Assembly: GCA_006386115.1 (NCBI GenBank)
Contig: VFIW01000031.1
Coordinates: 372,001 to 436,000 of the forward strand
DNA: 64,000 nt
From: Globisporangium splendens
Taxonomy: Eukaryota; Oomycota; Peronosporomycetes; Pythiales; Pythiaceae
Reading direction: 5' to 3'
This document shows positions 33,705-45,017 of this stretch, piece after piece; position 1 is the first letter of the stretch; every line of letters begins with the position of its first letter. Both the position numbers and the translations under genes were made by a program. The notes beneath the pieces are model-generated. The model had not been told where the DNA came from and did no database searches. It saw nothing but the letters and a program-made list of their open reading frames with translations.

Positions 33705-34240
33705 GAGCAATCGAGTCCCCCATAGCGTTTGAATAGGCCCGACAAGTTGGTAGAAGGAGCTCTCCAGCTGTCTATTGTAGCTTTCTCCTCCGACCTTGAC
33801 ATCACAATGCAATGCAAGCACTTCTTTTTTGTTGGTAGAATGCATGCGAATTGTCGAAGCCATTCCGTCAATCTCGATCTTGTGGCAATGGCACGAAGGT
33901 AAAGAATGCATTAGAGGTCAATATTCCAAACAGATCTCGTTATGCAGTGTGCACTTTCTGCCCTCGGACGCCGAGACGTTGCACAAGACAAAAAACAAGC
34001 AGTCGAGTCCCCTGTAGCATGTAGGAGAGACTTGCAACCTTAGCTCTAGCTTTTACTCTCACTGCTGGCATCACAACGCAATGCAAGCGCTTCTCGTTTT
34101 CGGCAACAAGCTTGCAGAATATCTCCATCAGCACTTGAGCATTTGTCTCTCGTTCGTCTCGTGATGATGGCATGAGAGCAACGCCTTGAAGTCTAAAAAG
34201 TATCTTCTCCAAACGGATCTCGTCATGTTGTGTTTGCCCT
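33684..34240. repeat. Tandem duplication of the decarboxylase 3' end, unit about 277 bp
   Basis: Unit 1 (33684-33960) begins in the last codons of the gene with CGGACGCCGAAAC and continues through CGAGTCCCCCATAG, CACAATGCAATGCAAGC and CCAAACAGATCTCGTTATG. Unit 2 (33961-34240) repeats the same landmarks in the same order: CGGACGCCGAGAC, CGAGTCCCCTGTAG, CACAACGCAATGCAAGC and CCAAACGGATCTCGTCATG. The copies have diverged by substitutions and small indels, so the duplication is not recent. Only the final residues of the protein are included; the second unit is not a gene. Confidence 0.75.
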
Positions 34241-35171
34241 TGCACTGCAGAACTGCTTCCTATACAGCCAATCACACTCCTCTATTTTTGCCTCGAGACG
34301 TGTGATTGGATTAAATCATCGATTTCCTACTGCAACTGGGGTACAGTGTAACCCTTGAAGTGTGGCTTGCATAAATTAGGATGGTGGCGAAGCCCGATAA
34401 CCGCGAGCGCATGCGTTGCGATGCAAGCACGGAGGATTATCGGAAGTCGTGTCAGTGTCGTGCCTCACTTCTGTCTGAAAGCGACTGGCAGTTTGTATGG
34501 GGTCTCAAAATGTTCGACTGCAGACAAGTGGACTTATTTGTAGTCGCACCTAGCAGTAAGTTCGCGTCTTTATCAAAGTTTTATACATTATGCAATTTTT
34601 CACCGGATCTTGGAATTTTGATTGGTCCAATCAAACCAATGATTCGAGTTGTCATCAGTGAAATAAGTCGTATAATACGGAAGTGATGATTCCCACAAGT
34701 AACGCAAAACAAACCAGCGTTATTTTAGAGCTGATCACCGTGCATTTGGTTGGATAAAATGGCATTAGCACAAAGCTAGTCCTGTTTCCCCCATTCACAC
34801 CATGGACCATCCAGCAGCAATAAATCCCGATCGCCGACCGAAGAAGGTCGCTTGTATTGCGACAGTGATACAAGAAGGTAATAGAAGGCTGTGATATTTT
34901 CCACGCATGCGTTTGTTAAATGCTATTGTGTAACGTGTATGTCCAGTGTTAGGGATCAACGACAACGAGAGAGATCGGAGAGGCGTGGCGTCGGTCGCAG
35001 TGCGAGGGTGTGCCTGGACTTGCGTTTTGCATGCCTGCCGAGCACATGACAAGGCAGAGTTGGGGTGCGGACAGTACTTTGCTACATGGGTTCGTGTATT
35101 ACATTTACCATGAACGAAATTTAGGAGTCGTATATTGATCCTGCATACGCAGAGGGAAACAAATCAGAATT
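34241..35171. other. Intergenic, no gene seen
   Basis: Nearly 1 kb of mixed sequence between the duplicated 3' flank and the 3' end of the Crypton coding region. A 101-codon plus-strand frame at 34381-34686 has no recognisable features. Confidence 0.45.
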
Positions 35172-37173
35172 TCAAAAATCGACACGCGAACCGGTTGGGT
35201 ATCCACCTTTAATCGAGCAGCGAGACAACTCTTTGTTCAGTGATGTCGCGGACAGAAAGGTGCGCTTTCGATGTACACTTGACGAGCTATTGAGGTAGTC
35301 GATGATTCTGCCCTCTGCTGCTTTGGCTTCTGCCTCCAACTTTGTGTACCATTGCTCAAATGCACGATCCTGGAGAGGGGGTGGCGCGCAGATGACGAAG
35401 CCAGGTGAGAAGAAGTTTTTAAACCGTTTGACCAAGAGGCGTGTCTTGCGCAGACTGTCCTTCTCATTTTGCATTGGCGTGTGTGTGTGCCATTGATTGC
35501 TGTAGAAGTCCATGAAAAGACACACTGCACGGATCCCTCCGAGTTTGATCGGGATGGCTGACCTCGGGGCGAACACAGTGGTGGTGGAAGCCGCAGATGG
35601 CTTGGAGGCAAGTGGAACTTTGCTGAAATGCGGTGGAGCAGACAGCAGCTGGAGAATTACTGATTGGGTCTGCATGATCGTGCCGAGCTTCACGGTCAAA
35701 CCTGAGAGCTCGCTACTTTGCCTCTGCAAGTCACTTCTTAGCAATGCAATTTCCTGTGTGGATCTGTGCTGAATGTTTACTTGACGTTGCAGGAGCTCCT
35801 GAAAGCTGAAATATCCAATCGAGACGTTGTCTTTAATCTCCTTGGAGACCCCGTTGAGGTATTCCCCTCTTAGCCACGGCAGATCATCTAGTAGCCATTG
35901 CTCATGAACCAACTTGGACCACTCAATAAGAGTTGAGGTCTCTCCGCCCACACAAACCATGCCTGCATTCGTTGTTGACGTGGCCAGAGATTCTCCAACC
36001 CCGCATGTGGTTTCCCATGACGCAATCACCGCGCTGTAATGCATGATGAAACTTGCAGCCAAAACGTCCAACATGGCTCTCTCGTAGATATTCAGATAGC
36101 TCTTAAAGAGCTCTGAGACCAATGCGCGGAAAAGAGGGCGATCTTTGCTCGGTATTGTTGCTGGAGAGGGAGGTATCCCTCCATGGTCACTGTCAGGCCA
36201 GCTGGCTACGACACGACCGACCCTCATGTCTCCTCGATCCATGCCACTAAAGTTGAGGAACACGCGACTGACCGCGTCAAAGGTCAACCTCCTCGAGCGG
36301 CCACTTCGGCTAAACTGACCCCGGAGTGAGGAAGCGCTTCCGACGCGCACCCACGTCGGCCAGAATGACTCGGATACCGCTGACTTAACTTTTCACTTTC
36401 CCCACATACACGCGCAAGTATCTCGTTGATGGAACTTGCGGACACATTCCGGAACTGGAACACATCGTCTGTTTGTGTGCACGTGATCAAATGACTGGCT
36501 TTGTATGGAAAATATCTGATTCCCATGCTTGAGCATCACAAAATGCAAGCACGTTATGCATGGTCCCCGTCTTGCTGCGGCCAACTTCGAACTGTAGCGC
36601 ACTGGTAGGTAGCTCGACGAACTTGTTGTTGCTGTGGCGTATATCAGACTCTCCAGCTCGCCCCATGCAATGCCACCGAGTCGCAAGGAGGTCTCTCTCT
36701 TGCAGTGACGATGGCGTGTTTCGGAGGAAGAGACAGGGAGCAATTGTGCGCAGTGCATCTCTGTACAGCGGTGGCGCCTGACCGACCATGGATACTCCGT
36801 CTTGTGTGGCTTTGTTCACATACATCTTTTTCATCCCGCTACGCAGTTCGCTGTACCACGTGTCGCTGGCGTTGCCCAGGTGGAGAGACCACTCCGGACA
36901 CCCTTGCCATTTGCGCGCAAAGAACGACTTGACTTGAGACATGTAGGAGTGAGCAGCACTCAGTTTTTTCACGTTCATGAAGAGATACGTCCCGAATCGC
37001 CCCATAAGCTCTGCCGTTACGCACGCATGTCCAATTGAATACATGGCACTACTGGACACATCAACACCACCATGGGATCGCAAGAATGTGTTAAAGCGCC
37101 CCGCTGCAGTGTTGAACTGCTGCTCTGTCTTCGCGCCCGTGGACTTCAAGCCAGCATCTGCAAGAGCCTCCAT
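35172..37173 (-). mobile_element. Crypton-like tyrosine recombinase element, frameshifted
   Basis: Three minus-strand frames read one protein in order. 37173-36487 gives an N-terminal SAM-like domain and the first catalytic arginine in LLATRWHCMGRAGESDI. 36526-36284 gives the HxxR region in SHSGRRGCASEALPHSG with GVSLAEVAARGG. 36350-35172 gives a Crypton-type C-terminal block (DAVSRVFLNFSG, then DMRVGRVVASW and GGIPPSPATI), then a long tail with a heptad-rich region (LLRSDLQRQSSELSGL). The family cuts and rejoins DNA with a tyrosine recombinase and has no reverse transcriptase. Frame changes within 36487-36526 and 36284-36350 show it is inactive. I could not identify the nucleophilic tyrosine with confidence: the segment where I expect it reads VFLNF. 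Element ends were not found. Confidence 0.7.
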
Positions 37174-40100
37174 GATGTTGGTTCGTTTTCTCGATGCCGC
37201 AAATGGTGTTTTCTTTGAACCTCCCCCTCCTCCATCATTATTTCATCCAGTATTATACAACAAAAGTTATATTTTCAGCCAATGAAAATCAAAAACGTAT
37301 CAGCCAATAAAAACGTCGGTGATCCGAACTGTGACAGATTGCAGATGAAGTACATTATGGTGATATGTACACACGGTAACCGCTGCAATTAACAGTAAGT
37401 AGTATGTTTCTTGCACACAAAACTGCAGGTAGCTTTTTCCTCCTCAGCACAAAGCAGCAAAAATGAGCGAAGAGAGCGCCAAACAGAAGGAGGGAGAGAA
37501 CCTCGTGTGTGTGTGATTCGATCATGATATGTGTGTACGGTGTTTGCTGTTGTCCTTTGTGTGCGCAAGCACTTCCACGAGTGCGATGTGATTATGAAAT
37601 AGATAGCGACTTCTACTCGTCACCTGCGCGGTGGTACCCATGATTATCGTTTCCTGAGGTTGCTGTGTGTGCCATGGTCAGCAGACTCCATCACTGCTGT
37701 TTTGGCTCTAACAGGGCGAGTTGCCTCAAATTCGGTTTGGTGTGACCAAGGCGCCTTGATCCGCACCATGCGCCATGATTGCAGTGCCGAATATGGACGA
37801 CGGGACAAGGTACGAATCAGCGATTTGTGCAAATGATCCAACACATCGTGGCGGTGGAGATACAGATCAGTAGCTGGATCACCGCTTGGCTTGGATGCAG
37901 TCCGCTCGCGCTTGCTTGCAAGTGCACGCACACGAATGCAGTTGTAGACGAAATGGCTGCTTGCCGTCATCGATGCAAACGACGCACATACCGCATCTTT
38001 CGTTTGCAAATGCGGTTGCCAACACATACGACAACTCAACACTTTACCCGCAGTTGGATATATCGCTTCGTGCGGTCGGAATCTTTGAAGCTCATAGACA
38101 TGTTGCAACCGGAAGGAGTCCATTCTGCAAAAGCTTTCAACTAACATGCTTTGTTGAGCTTGCGTGCGTGGCACCACAGTTACCACCAGGATCACCGCCA
38201 TCCTGCGACCCTTTCCACAGTGCGAAGGTCGATCATGATGCAGATAGTGAAACCAGATCAGAAAACTTTACTGATTGGCATTGCGAGTGGTGACCCAAGT
38301 TACCTATCATTCGTGATTCTGCACGCAGCTCAAAATCACAATGTTAGTGCCCTGATTCTGTCATTCATCCTGTCTGGATAGGAGTCGCAGCGCCTTGCAC
38401 AGAGTACGCTCTCACATTGGTTCCATTTTGTTTTTCTCCCCTTCAAAGCCATGGAGTTCGTTCAAACATCACGTTGCCCATCTCTACGCGTCTCGAAAAG
38501 CCGCAACGGAGCGCCAAAGCCAAGATCTATGGGGGAACAAAAAGGAATATCCGCGTAAACAGTGACAAGGAGGACAAGAGAAGGTCTTCGCCGATTCACC
38601 ATCCTCCTTTTTCTAAGAAAATGATTGGAGGTGCCGTCACGCGAAGCATCGTGACATTCTCTGATAACTTGGTGGAAAGCTTCGCAATGGGTCTCTCTCG
38701 GCTCCAACAGTCTCGATTCATATGTAAAGTGTCCGTCTGAGCTGTCTTCTTGAGACCAACGTGCAGGCATTTCATCTGTCCATAGCCACATATGCTGTCG
38801 TTGTGAAAGAGTCCAGTCTATTGTAACTTGCTTACGAGCCAAGGTATTCGACCCCATCCTCTTTCGCATCAGAAACTAGCATATACATGCACGCGTGCAG
38901 ATCGTGGTTTTGTCATAATCATCGAGTGCACAGCGTTTTACCACAACAAATAAAAAACAGAAATGTGTGTGAAAGCTTGAAGACCAACAGCTGGGTAACT
39001 TTGAGCGATAGGCTTGCCTCGTAGATCTACATTCTGCCTGAACCGAAGGGTGAAACTGCGTGCATGGTGCAAGCTGCCACAAGTCTCACAAAGCTGCCAC
39101 CGAAAGTCGTTCACCATGGATACCGTGCTTCACATTTAGCCGATACTGCTGAAAGCTTCCATATATCGTCCGCTGGTGCTTCTCGATTGTCAGCAGCTGG
39201 GGAGATTCTCTGCTTTGAAAGCGGAATCAGGAGCTCTCTCGCCTGCACAATCATGTCCGTCAGTCTCATCTTCGTTGCCCATCACCACTGATGCATTTCA
39301 GTTAAAAGTTGTACACGAGACTGACACTGACTAACGAAGACTGCATAGAAATTAATACACAGAGAATGGACGCCGCTTTTTCTATATCACCGTCGTTGCA
39401 AGGTAAAGCTTGAGAGTTGCACAGCGAGGAGAAAATGGAGAAAATGCGATGCGTGTGACTCTGGGGATCTGGCGATCGCACGTTCTCTACTGCAGCGCGA
39501 CTCCAGTGCGTACAATTCGGCATCGGCTTGGAAGATGTTTGGCTGTCCTCTTCCGACGACAACAACACAAAGCACAGCGTGCACTGTTCCCATCACCCAA
39601 GCATTAGGATATCATGCGCTATGATATCCTATTTGTGCTCCGATTATCTCGACAGTAGTGGATTCGATAGAAATGGTCTCAGATAAAAGCGTTTGTTCTA
39701 TCAAGCAGGGTGTATCAGACCAATACTCCTCGTCATATCAATCTGTTCATCAAGGCAAAACAAACATGCAACACCTTCTCGGCTCCCAGCAAATCGTGGT
39801 TTTTCTCATCATCGGAGCTCGTTGCATCACCGTTTCTACACGATCCATCAACCGTTCATCCACCAACCAAACGATTGTAGTAATCACGAAGGGAACGCAG
39901 GATGGCGGCAAATTCGGAACCGGGGCGACGAGAGAGCGCTTGAGCAATCAGATCGAATGTTTATGGCAGTGCTCAGCCGATGGGAAGATTTGGCTTTCTT
40001 TGCTGTCGTAAGCAGGTCTTTGACCGCGAAGGTACCTCCCATCTTCGTCGCGAGAATTTGCCAGCAGTCGAATGCGTTGGTGTCAGCGGGCAGCTTGAGC

Positions 40101-40482
40101 CAGCCACATTTGAATGGACTTCTCGACCACAAGGAAGAGGCTCTAGCCATCTCCCAGAGCGACGGTGCTGATTGATGCGCCACACAAAGTCGCAGATGTA
40201 CCACTGCTGCTGCAAACGAACCTGTTATGTCGAAACACACTCAGATGGCGCATCCCCGCCTGCCATGTCATAACGCCTAACCACCCACGAGCAGCAGACA
40301 GCAGGTACCACTTCGTCTGCAGCGATGTGCATGGAGCCTCGCCCTCTCTCTCCAGCTGTTGATTAGGATCCCTGGTGTAGCTCTTGAAACCTTTCATCCA
40401 TCGCCACAAGCCTCACTTCTCTTTTTTCCATCCTCGGCTCAAGTGATCGCTCGCTCGGAAGGTTCGACAAGCAAAAAAGAAG
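37174..40482. other. Long gene-poor region
   Basis: More than 3 kb without a gene I can support. A minus-strand frame at 37644-38201 (185 codons) contains a cysteine-rich patch (SCRMCWQPH) that could be remnant zinc-binding sequence. Frames at 38462-38869 and 39693-40240 look like decayed coding DNA, but no family is recognisable. A perfect hairpin is at 39605-39631. The last 100 bases contain a CT-rich leader for the transporter gene at 40483. Confidence 0.45.
39605..39631. repeat. Perfect 11 bp inverted repeat with 5 nt loop
   Basis: TAGGATATCAT, loop GCGCT, ATGATATCCTA. Both arms match perfectly. It stands alone in the gene-poor region; no T run or open frame adjoins it. Confidence 0.8.
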
Positions 40483-42174
40483 ATGAATCACAAGGCTGAA
40501 AAAGTCGAGATCGCGCAGCGCATTTCGTACGTGAGCAATGCCTCCCACGCCAAGGAAGGAGACGGCTACGAAGGCGTCAAGACTCCTGACGTGCTGGAGG
40601 CCCAAGACGGTGCCATCCGTGCTGGTGGTGCTCCAAACCTCCTCAGCAAGGACCATATCGGTCTCATCTTGCAGTACGCTGCAGTCGGACTCATTTACGG
40701 TGTGATTCCCGCCACCATCTACCCGTTCTTGCAGTCCTACTTGAACGCGAGTGGCACCCAAGTCGTGACGGCGTCGACCCTTGTGGTGCTCCCATGGTCC
40801 TTCAAGATTTTCTACGGGATCGTGTCAGACTGCTTCCCAATCCGTGGCTACCGTCGTCGTCCGTACATGCTTCTTGGCTGGAGCATTTGCTTCGTGATGC
40901 TGTTCATCATGGCCGTGACTCCAGTGGGTGACCCGTACTACTTGAACCCAGATGACGCTGAAATTGCGCCAAAGGATTACCCCTTGTATCCTGGCATCGA
41001 AGACCGCCTGAACTTGGACGCCCCGGACAAGGCTGGGAAGTACGTGCTGCTCATGATGTTTGCGGCTTTCGGATACTTGATGGCAGATGTGACGGCCGAC
41101 GCTGTTGTCGTCGAGCTCGCGCAACGCGAACCTTTGGCTGTGCGAGGAACGACCCAGTCCGCGATTTACGGAACGCGTACGCTCTTCCAAGCCGTCGGTA
41201 CGATGCTGACTGGTTTTGCGTTCAATGGCGAGAAGTATGGTGGGAGCTTCGACTTTTCGCTGAGTTTCCCAGTGTTGATGCTCGTCTTGGCGATCTTTTT
41301 GCTGCCAATCTTGCCGATCACGTGGTTCTACATCAAGGAAGAGAAGAGTGAGCGCGTCGTGTTCTTGGAATACATGAAGGATCTCTGGCGATTGATTCAA
41401 ACTCGCGCTATGTACCAAATCATCTTTTTCAACTTCTTCAGCAACGTGTTTGCCAACTTCTCGTACACTGCGGCGTCGCCAATCCAGCGTTACATTGTCA
41501 AGGCCGAGCCCATCAACGTGACGATCAGTGACGTGCTCGGCTCGCTCGTGTTCTTTGCCGGTATCTTCATCACGGGGAAGTGGGGACTTCACTGGAACTG
41601 GCGTTGGATCACTGTCGTTACTGGCATCATTGTGATCGCAGCCGATGCTATCGTGACGTTCGTGACTGTGTGGGATGTGTTCCGCAGCCAGTGGATCTGG
41701 TTGGGCGTGCCCATCGCGATCAACGTACCGTCTGGTATCAGTTTCATCATTGGCACCTACGTCGTTGTTGAGCTCGCCGATGATGGTAACGAAGGTGCCA
41801 TCTATGGTCTTTTGACGACCGTGTCGAACTTGTCGTCGCCGTTCGCGGCTACCATGACCAAGATCGTTGATCGCACGTGGGACTTCTCGAACGCGCGAAT
41901 CCAAGACGACAGCCACGACGTCCGTATGGACATCACCAAGTCTGTCTTGCTGATGTACGGCATGACTGTGATCTCGTGGTTTTTCTTGATCCTGCTGCCA
42001 AAGCAGAAGGCCGAGACCCAGGAGCTCAAGCGCAACGGTGGCTCGAGCAAGATCCTCGGTGCTCTCACTGTGTTCTACGTGACGTTCGCCTTCGAGTGGT
42101 CAGTGATGACCAACCTCATGGGCATCTGGGAGAGCACTGCATGTCTCATCATTGCCGGTGGTGATGGTTGCTAA
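40483..42174 (+). CDS. Folate-biopterin transporter (BT1/FBT) family membrane protein
   Basis: An intronless frame of 563 residues with about twelve hydrophobic segments, first at about 60-85 and last near 540. Family landmarks: LPWSFKIFYGIVSDCFPIRGYRRRPYMLLGW, split here as LPWSFKIFYGIVSDC and GYRRRPYMLLGW; the second half of the N-terminal bundle with ADVTADAVVVELAQRE; and RGTTQSAIYGTRTLFQAVG. The fold is the major facilitator superfamily. Characterised members carry folates, biopterin or S-adenosylmethionine; the family is large in oomycetes and most members have no known substrate, so none is assigned. The N-terminal 55 residues and the charged loop around EEKSERVVFLEYMKD face the cytoplasm by the usual rules. 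The ATG at 40483 is preceded by an A-rich context. The encoded sequence is intact and GC-rich, unlike its flanks. Confidence 0.88.
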   Translation: MNHKAEKVEIAQRISYVSNASHAKEGDGYEGVKTPDVLEAQDGAIRAGGAPNLLSKDHIGLILQYAAVGLIYGVIPATIYPFLQSYLNASGTQVVTASTLVVLPWSFKIFYGIVSDCFPIRGYRRRPYMLLGWSICFVMLFIMAVTPVGDPYYLNPDDAEIAPKDYPLYPGIEDRLNLDAPDKAGKYVLLMMFAAFGYLMADVTADAVVVELAQREPLAVRGTTQSAIYGTRTLFQAVGTMLTGFAFNGEKYGGSFDFSLSFPVLMLVLAIFLLPILPITWFYIKEEKSERVVFLEYMKDLWRLIQTRAMYQIIFFNFFSNVFANFSYTAASPIQRYIVKAEPINVTISDVLGSLVFFAGIFITGKWGLHWNWRWITVVTGIIVIAADAIVTFVTVWDVFRSQWIWLGVPIAINVPSGISFIIGTYVVVELADDGNEGAIYGLLTTVSNLSSPFAATMTKIVDRTWDFSNARIQDDSHDVRMDITKSVLLMYGMTVISWFFLILLPKQKAETQELKRNGGSSKILGALTVFYVTFAFEWSVMTNLMGIWESTACLIIAGGDGC

Positions 42175-43311
42175 GCGAAACTGTGTTGATATGATGCCAC
42201 CGAGTGGCGTCTGTAGTTTGCTTTTCTGTTGGAAGGGAAAGTGAAGTGTATTGCCGTCGTCCGCCTTGGATCTTCTCATTTGTATGGGTCTCAGTAGCAC
42301 TCGGATCTTGAAATCGCTGTTATAAATGCCATTTGCTTCACGAGCGTGTTCGTTTCTTTTCTTTCTTCACGATCTCTTTTACACAGCTTGATAAACGAGA
42401 CTTCAAAGCTGAGTGAGAATTGTTGCCGATTCTCTGACAGCTGTGTCAAGTGCTTGTACTTACTTGCCAACGCTGTGTGAGGCTATTGTGTTCTATTTCT
42501 TTTATTGAGTTCGCTCGTGGGATACCGAAGGAAGCAAGACGTCGTGAGCTCAGCGCTGTTGTTCTGTGGCGCAACGATTTGACTGACGACTATTGGCACA
42601 CACACACACTAAATTTAGCAGTCGTAATTGTCAAACAGTCCAATATTTGTAATTAATTGTCATTTACAACTTTTACTTTGAATCAATATATGGATGTACC
42701 AGTTCAATACCGGTATGATACCGGCATTTTCGGATGGATCTGAGATGAGGATCTGAGATATTGGTGGTGTTGTCAGAAAATGTGTCAATGCGAACAAAAT
42801 CACAGCAACGCACTCAAGCCGATCTTGAAAGATGCATCTAAAGACAACACATATTCTGATTACGAAAATGGTAGGTCGTAATGGAAGCTCAGGATATAGC
42901 AGCTCCGACAATCGACGTCTCTTAAGAGTGTGTAGACGGGACACGATTCCTTGCAGCCATATTGAAGTCAATTGGACAAGACGGAGACCATGATACCCAG
43001 TCGAAGGCTGGAACGAGGCGCTGTGGTCCGCTTTGCTGGACGCTGAGCACATTCGACTAAGTTAGGTGGTGTTGCATTTGTGTTAGGAGGAGTTAAACAT
43101 CTCCAAACCACCCTTTTTTCTCCCATTTTTTCCGTTTTCGCTTGATCTGATTTTCACAATCAGTATCAGCCGCCTCGAGAGATGGCTGATTCAAAGAACA
43201 AGCACTGACTCCACTCTTAAACTATGGCCTTTGCCAGTGACTTCCCTGTGGCATGGGACGCCTGAACGGTAGGCAGGATTCGTGCTCATTTTACTGGCAC
43301 TTTAGTGCTCA
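42175..43311. other. Intergenic, no gene seen
   Basis: About 1.1 kb. It contains a short CA run near 42598 and AT-rich sequence around 42640-42700. GTGCTCATTTTAC and GTGCTCATTGTTTTTG near 43282-43322 are two copies of a GTGCTCATT motif resembling oomycete initiator sequence just before the degraded coding region. Confidence 0.4.
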
Positions 43312-44560
43312 TTGTTTTTGCCTGATTTCGAATATCTGACTCCCCCTATTTTGCGTAGTTTGCACTGCCCAGCGTGCGACTCAGCGTCCCGGCGCCTTCC
43401 AGCCACGTTCTTCCCGCTGGCGTACCTGAGTCTCTTTTTCGGAGCATCTAGACTTCTCGCTCTTCGTTCCCGAGTACCGCGCCGGTCCACAACGCACTGT
43501 AGCCATGCTTGTGTCGTTCCACCCTGTCATCATCTCGAACCGCGCTGTCCGTGCGTCGTCCTGCGAGCACCCCTTCGGGCTTGGAACGTATTGCCGAACT
43601 GGAGGACCACGAATTCTGCGACGCCCCGTCATCACTGTACCATACTCTGGATGGTGCCAGGCGCGGATGCATATGTGCAGACCAGAAAAGACTGAGCAGC
43701 GAGTCGAGATACGACATCGCATCCAGGCTAAAGAGAGTAATGGGCAAGTGCACCGGCGGCATCATGGACGAAGTCTACAAAATAACCAACAGTTGCCTGA
43801 CCTCCTTTATGCGCATTTGCGAGTTCCGTTCGTGTCACCTGCTCTACAGCTGCGAAGGGAGTCGATGCAACCTGTGATCGAGCAACCAGCATGTCATCCT
43901 GCCGAAAGTTGCACAAGGACGCAACTTTAATTCGCTGTGCCACGTGCGCCGCGTGGGACTGTACAACCTGAGAGTTTCGGAGGAGATCGTCACGACGAGT
44001 GGACTACGTATCCGCATCAACGAAAAAAGCTTGGCTCGGTTGCAGCAGAAGTACAATGGCAAGGCGCTCAAGATCGTGCTTAAGGACCAGAGACAGTGGT
44101 GCGATGTTGCGCTCAAGTTTGTCTGCTGTCCGTGCAAGTGCTGCTCGTTACTTGCTTCCCTGATACAAAATTTTACGAATTCTTGGTGCAAGGCGAAGCC
44201 TTTATTGACGGAGAGAATGTGGAAGCGAGATGTGGGATCAAAGGCTCGACTTGTTGCCTTCGAGTGGCGGCGTTGGCTTGGTGCTGTTTGAGTACCTGCA
44301 CGGGCTCATGCGAAAACCACATTCGGATCCACCATTCCGAGTATGAGCTCATCGACTTTGAAGGTGACTTCGTTGCGCCAAACAACGTCAACATGGAGTG
44401 CAGCAGGGTCAAGGCGCCAGCGAACCAGGACCGCGGAGAGGACAAGAAGGCGTTCACGGGTCCAAATCAGACGATTCCAGCTCCAGAGAAACTCGAGCCG
44501 ATCACCCTCCAGATTGAAAACGAGGCGCTCTTTTTCTTCTTCACACCACTGCCCTTTTAG
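43312..44560 (+). pseudogene. Degraded protein-coding remnant, family unknown
   Basis: Several overlapping plus-strand frames in succession look coding by composition but change frame repeatedly. About 43590-43780 reads LERIAELEDHEF and later SRYDIASRLKRVMGK; about 43944-44130 reads VSEEIVTTSGLRIRINEK and KALKIVLKDQRQW; about 44160-44560 reads FYEFLVQGEAFIDGENVEA and YELIDFEGDFVAPNN before a TAG. I do not recognise the family. Either several introns or several frameshifts are needed to connect them, and I see no convincing splice sites, so I call it a decayed gene. Confidence 0.3.
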
Positions 44561-45017
44561 CTAAATCGAATACATCCATTGCATGAACTCCATCAAGAGA
44601 AACTGTTTCTCGTCTGCATCTACGCACGAAAGAACACAGTTTCTCCTTGCTCTGATAACGCACTTGCTGGGAGCGACTGACGGTACAGGTGCGTGAAATA
44701 CTACTGCCAGGATGCAGGACCACGAGCACCCTGCAGCAGCCATTTGACTTTCGGCGGGATCGACGCACACGTCTGCGAGTTCGTTTACACGACGTACTAG
44801 GAGTCTTGTGTCGTCAAAGCTGGTCTCTTTGGATCGCAGAGCGACAGACAGCATTCGTTTGACTTGTCCAAATGCCAAAGTGTGGATAGACTGATAGATA
44901 AATAATCGATCGATTGTTGATGGTTAAATAATTGGTTGCTGGTCTGTTCTACTTCTCACTGCAATGCCTAAATAATGCTTGGTTGTTCTGTTTCCTACTG
45001 GATTGCCTATAAACTAA
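44561..45017. other. Intergenic, no gene seen
   Basis: AT-rich spacer. Two near copies of a TAAATAAT-GGTTG motif lie around 44925-44975. It lies downstream of the ankyrin gene on the minus strand. Confidence 0.4.

Noticed and set aside
40825..41916. 363-codon minus-strand open frame
   Set aside because: Antisense of the BT1-family transporter; composition is His/Arg/Asp-rich as expected for a shadow.
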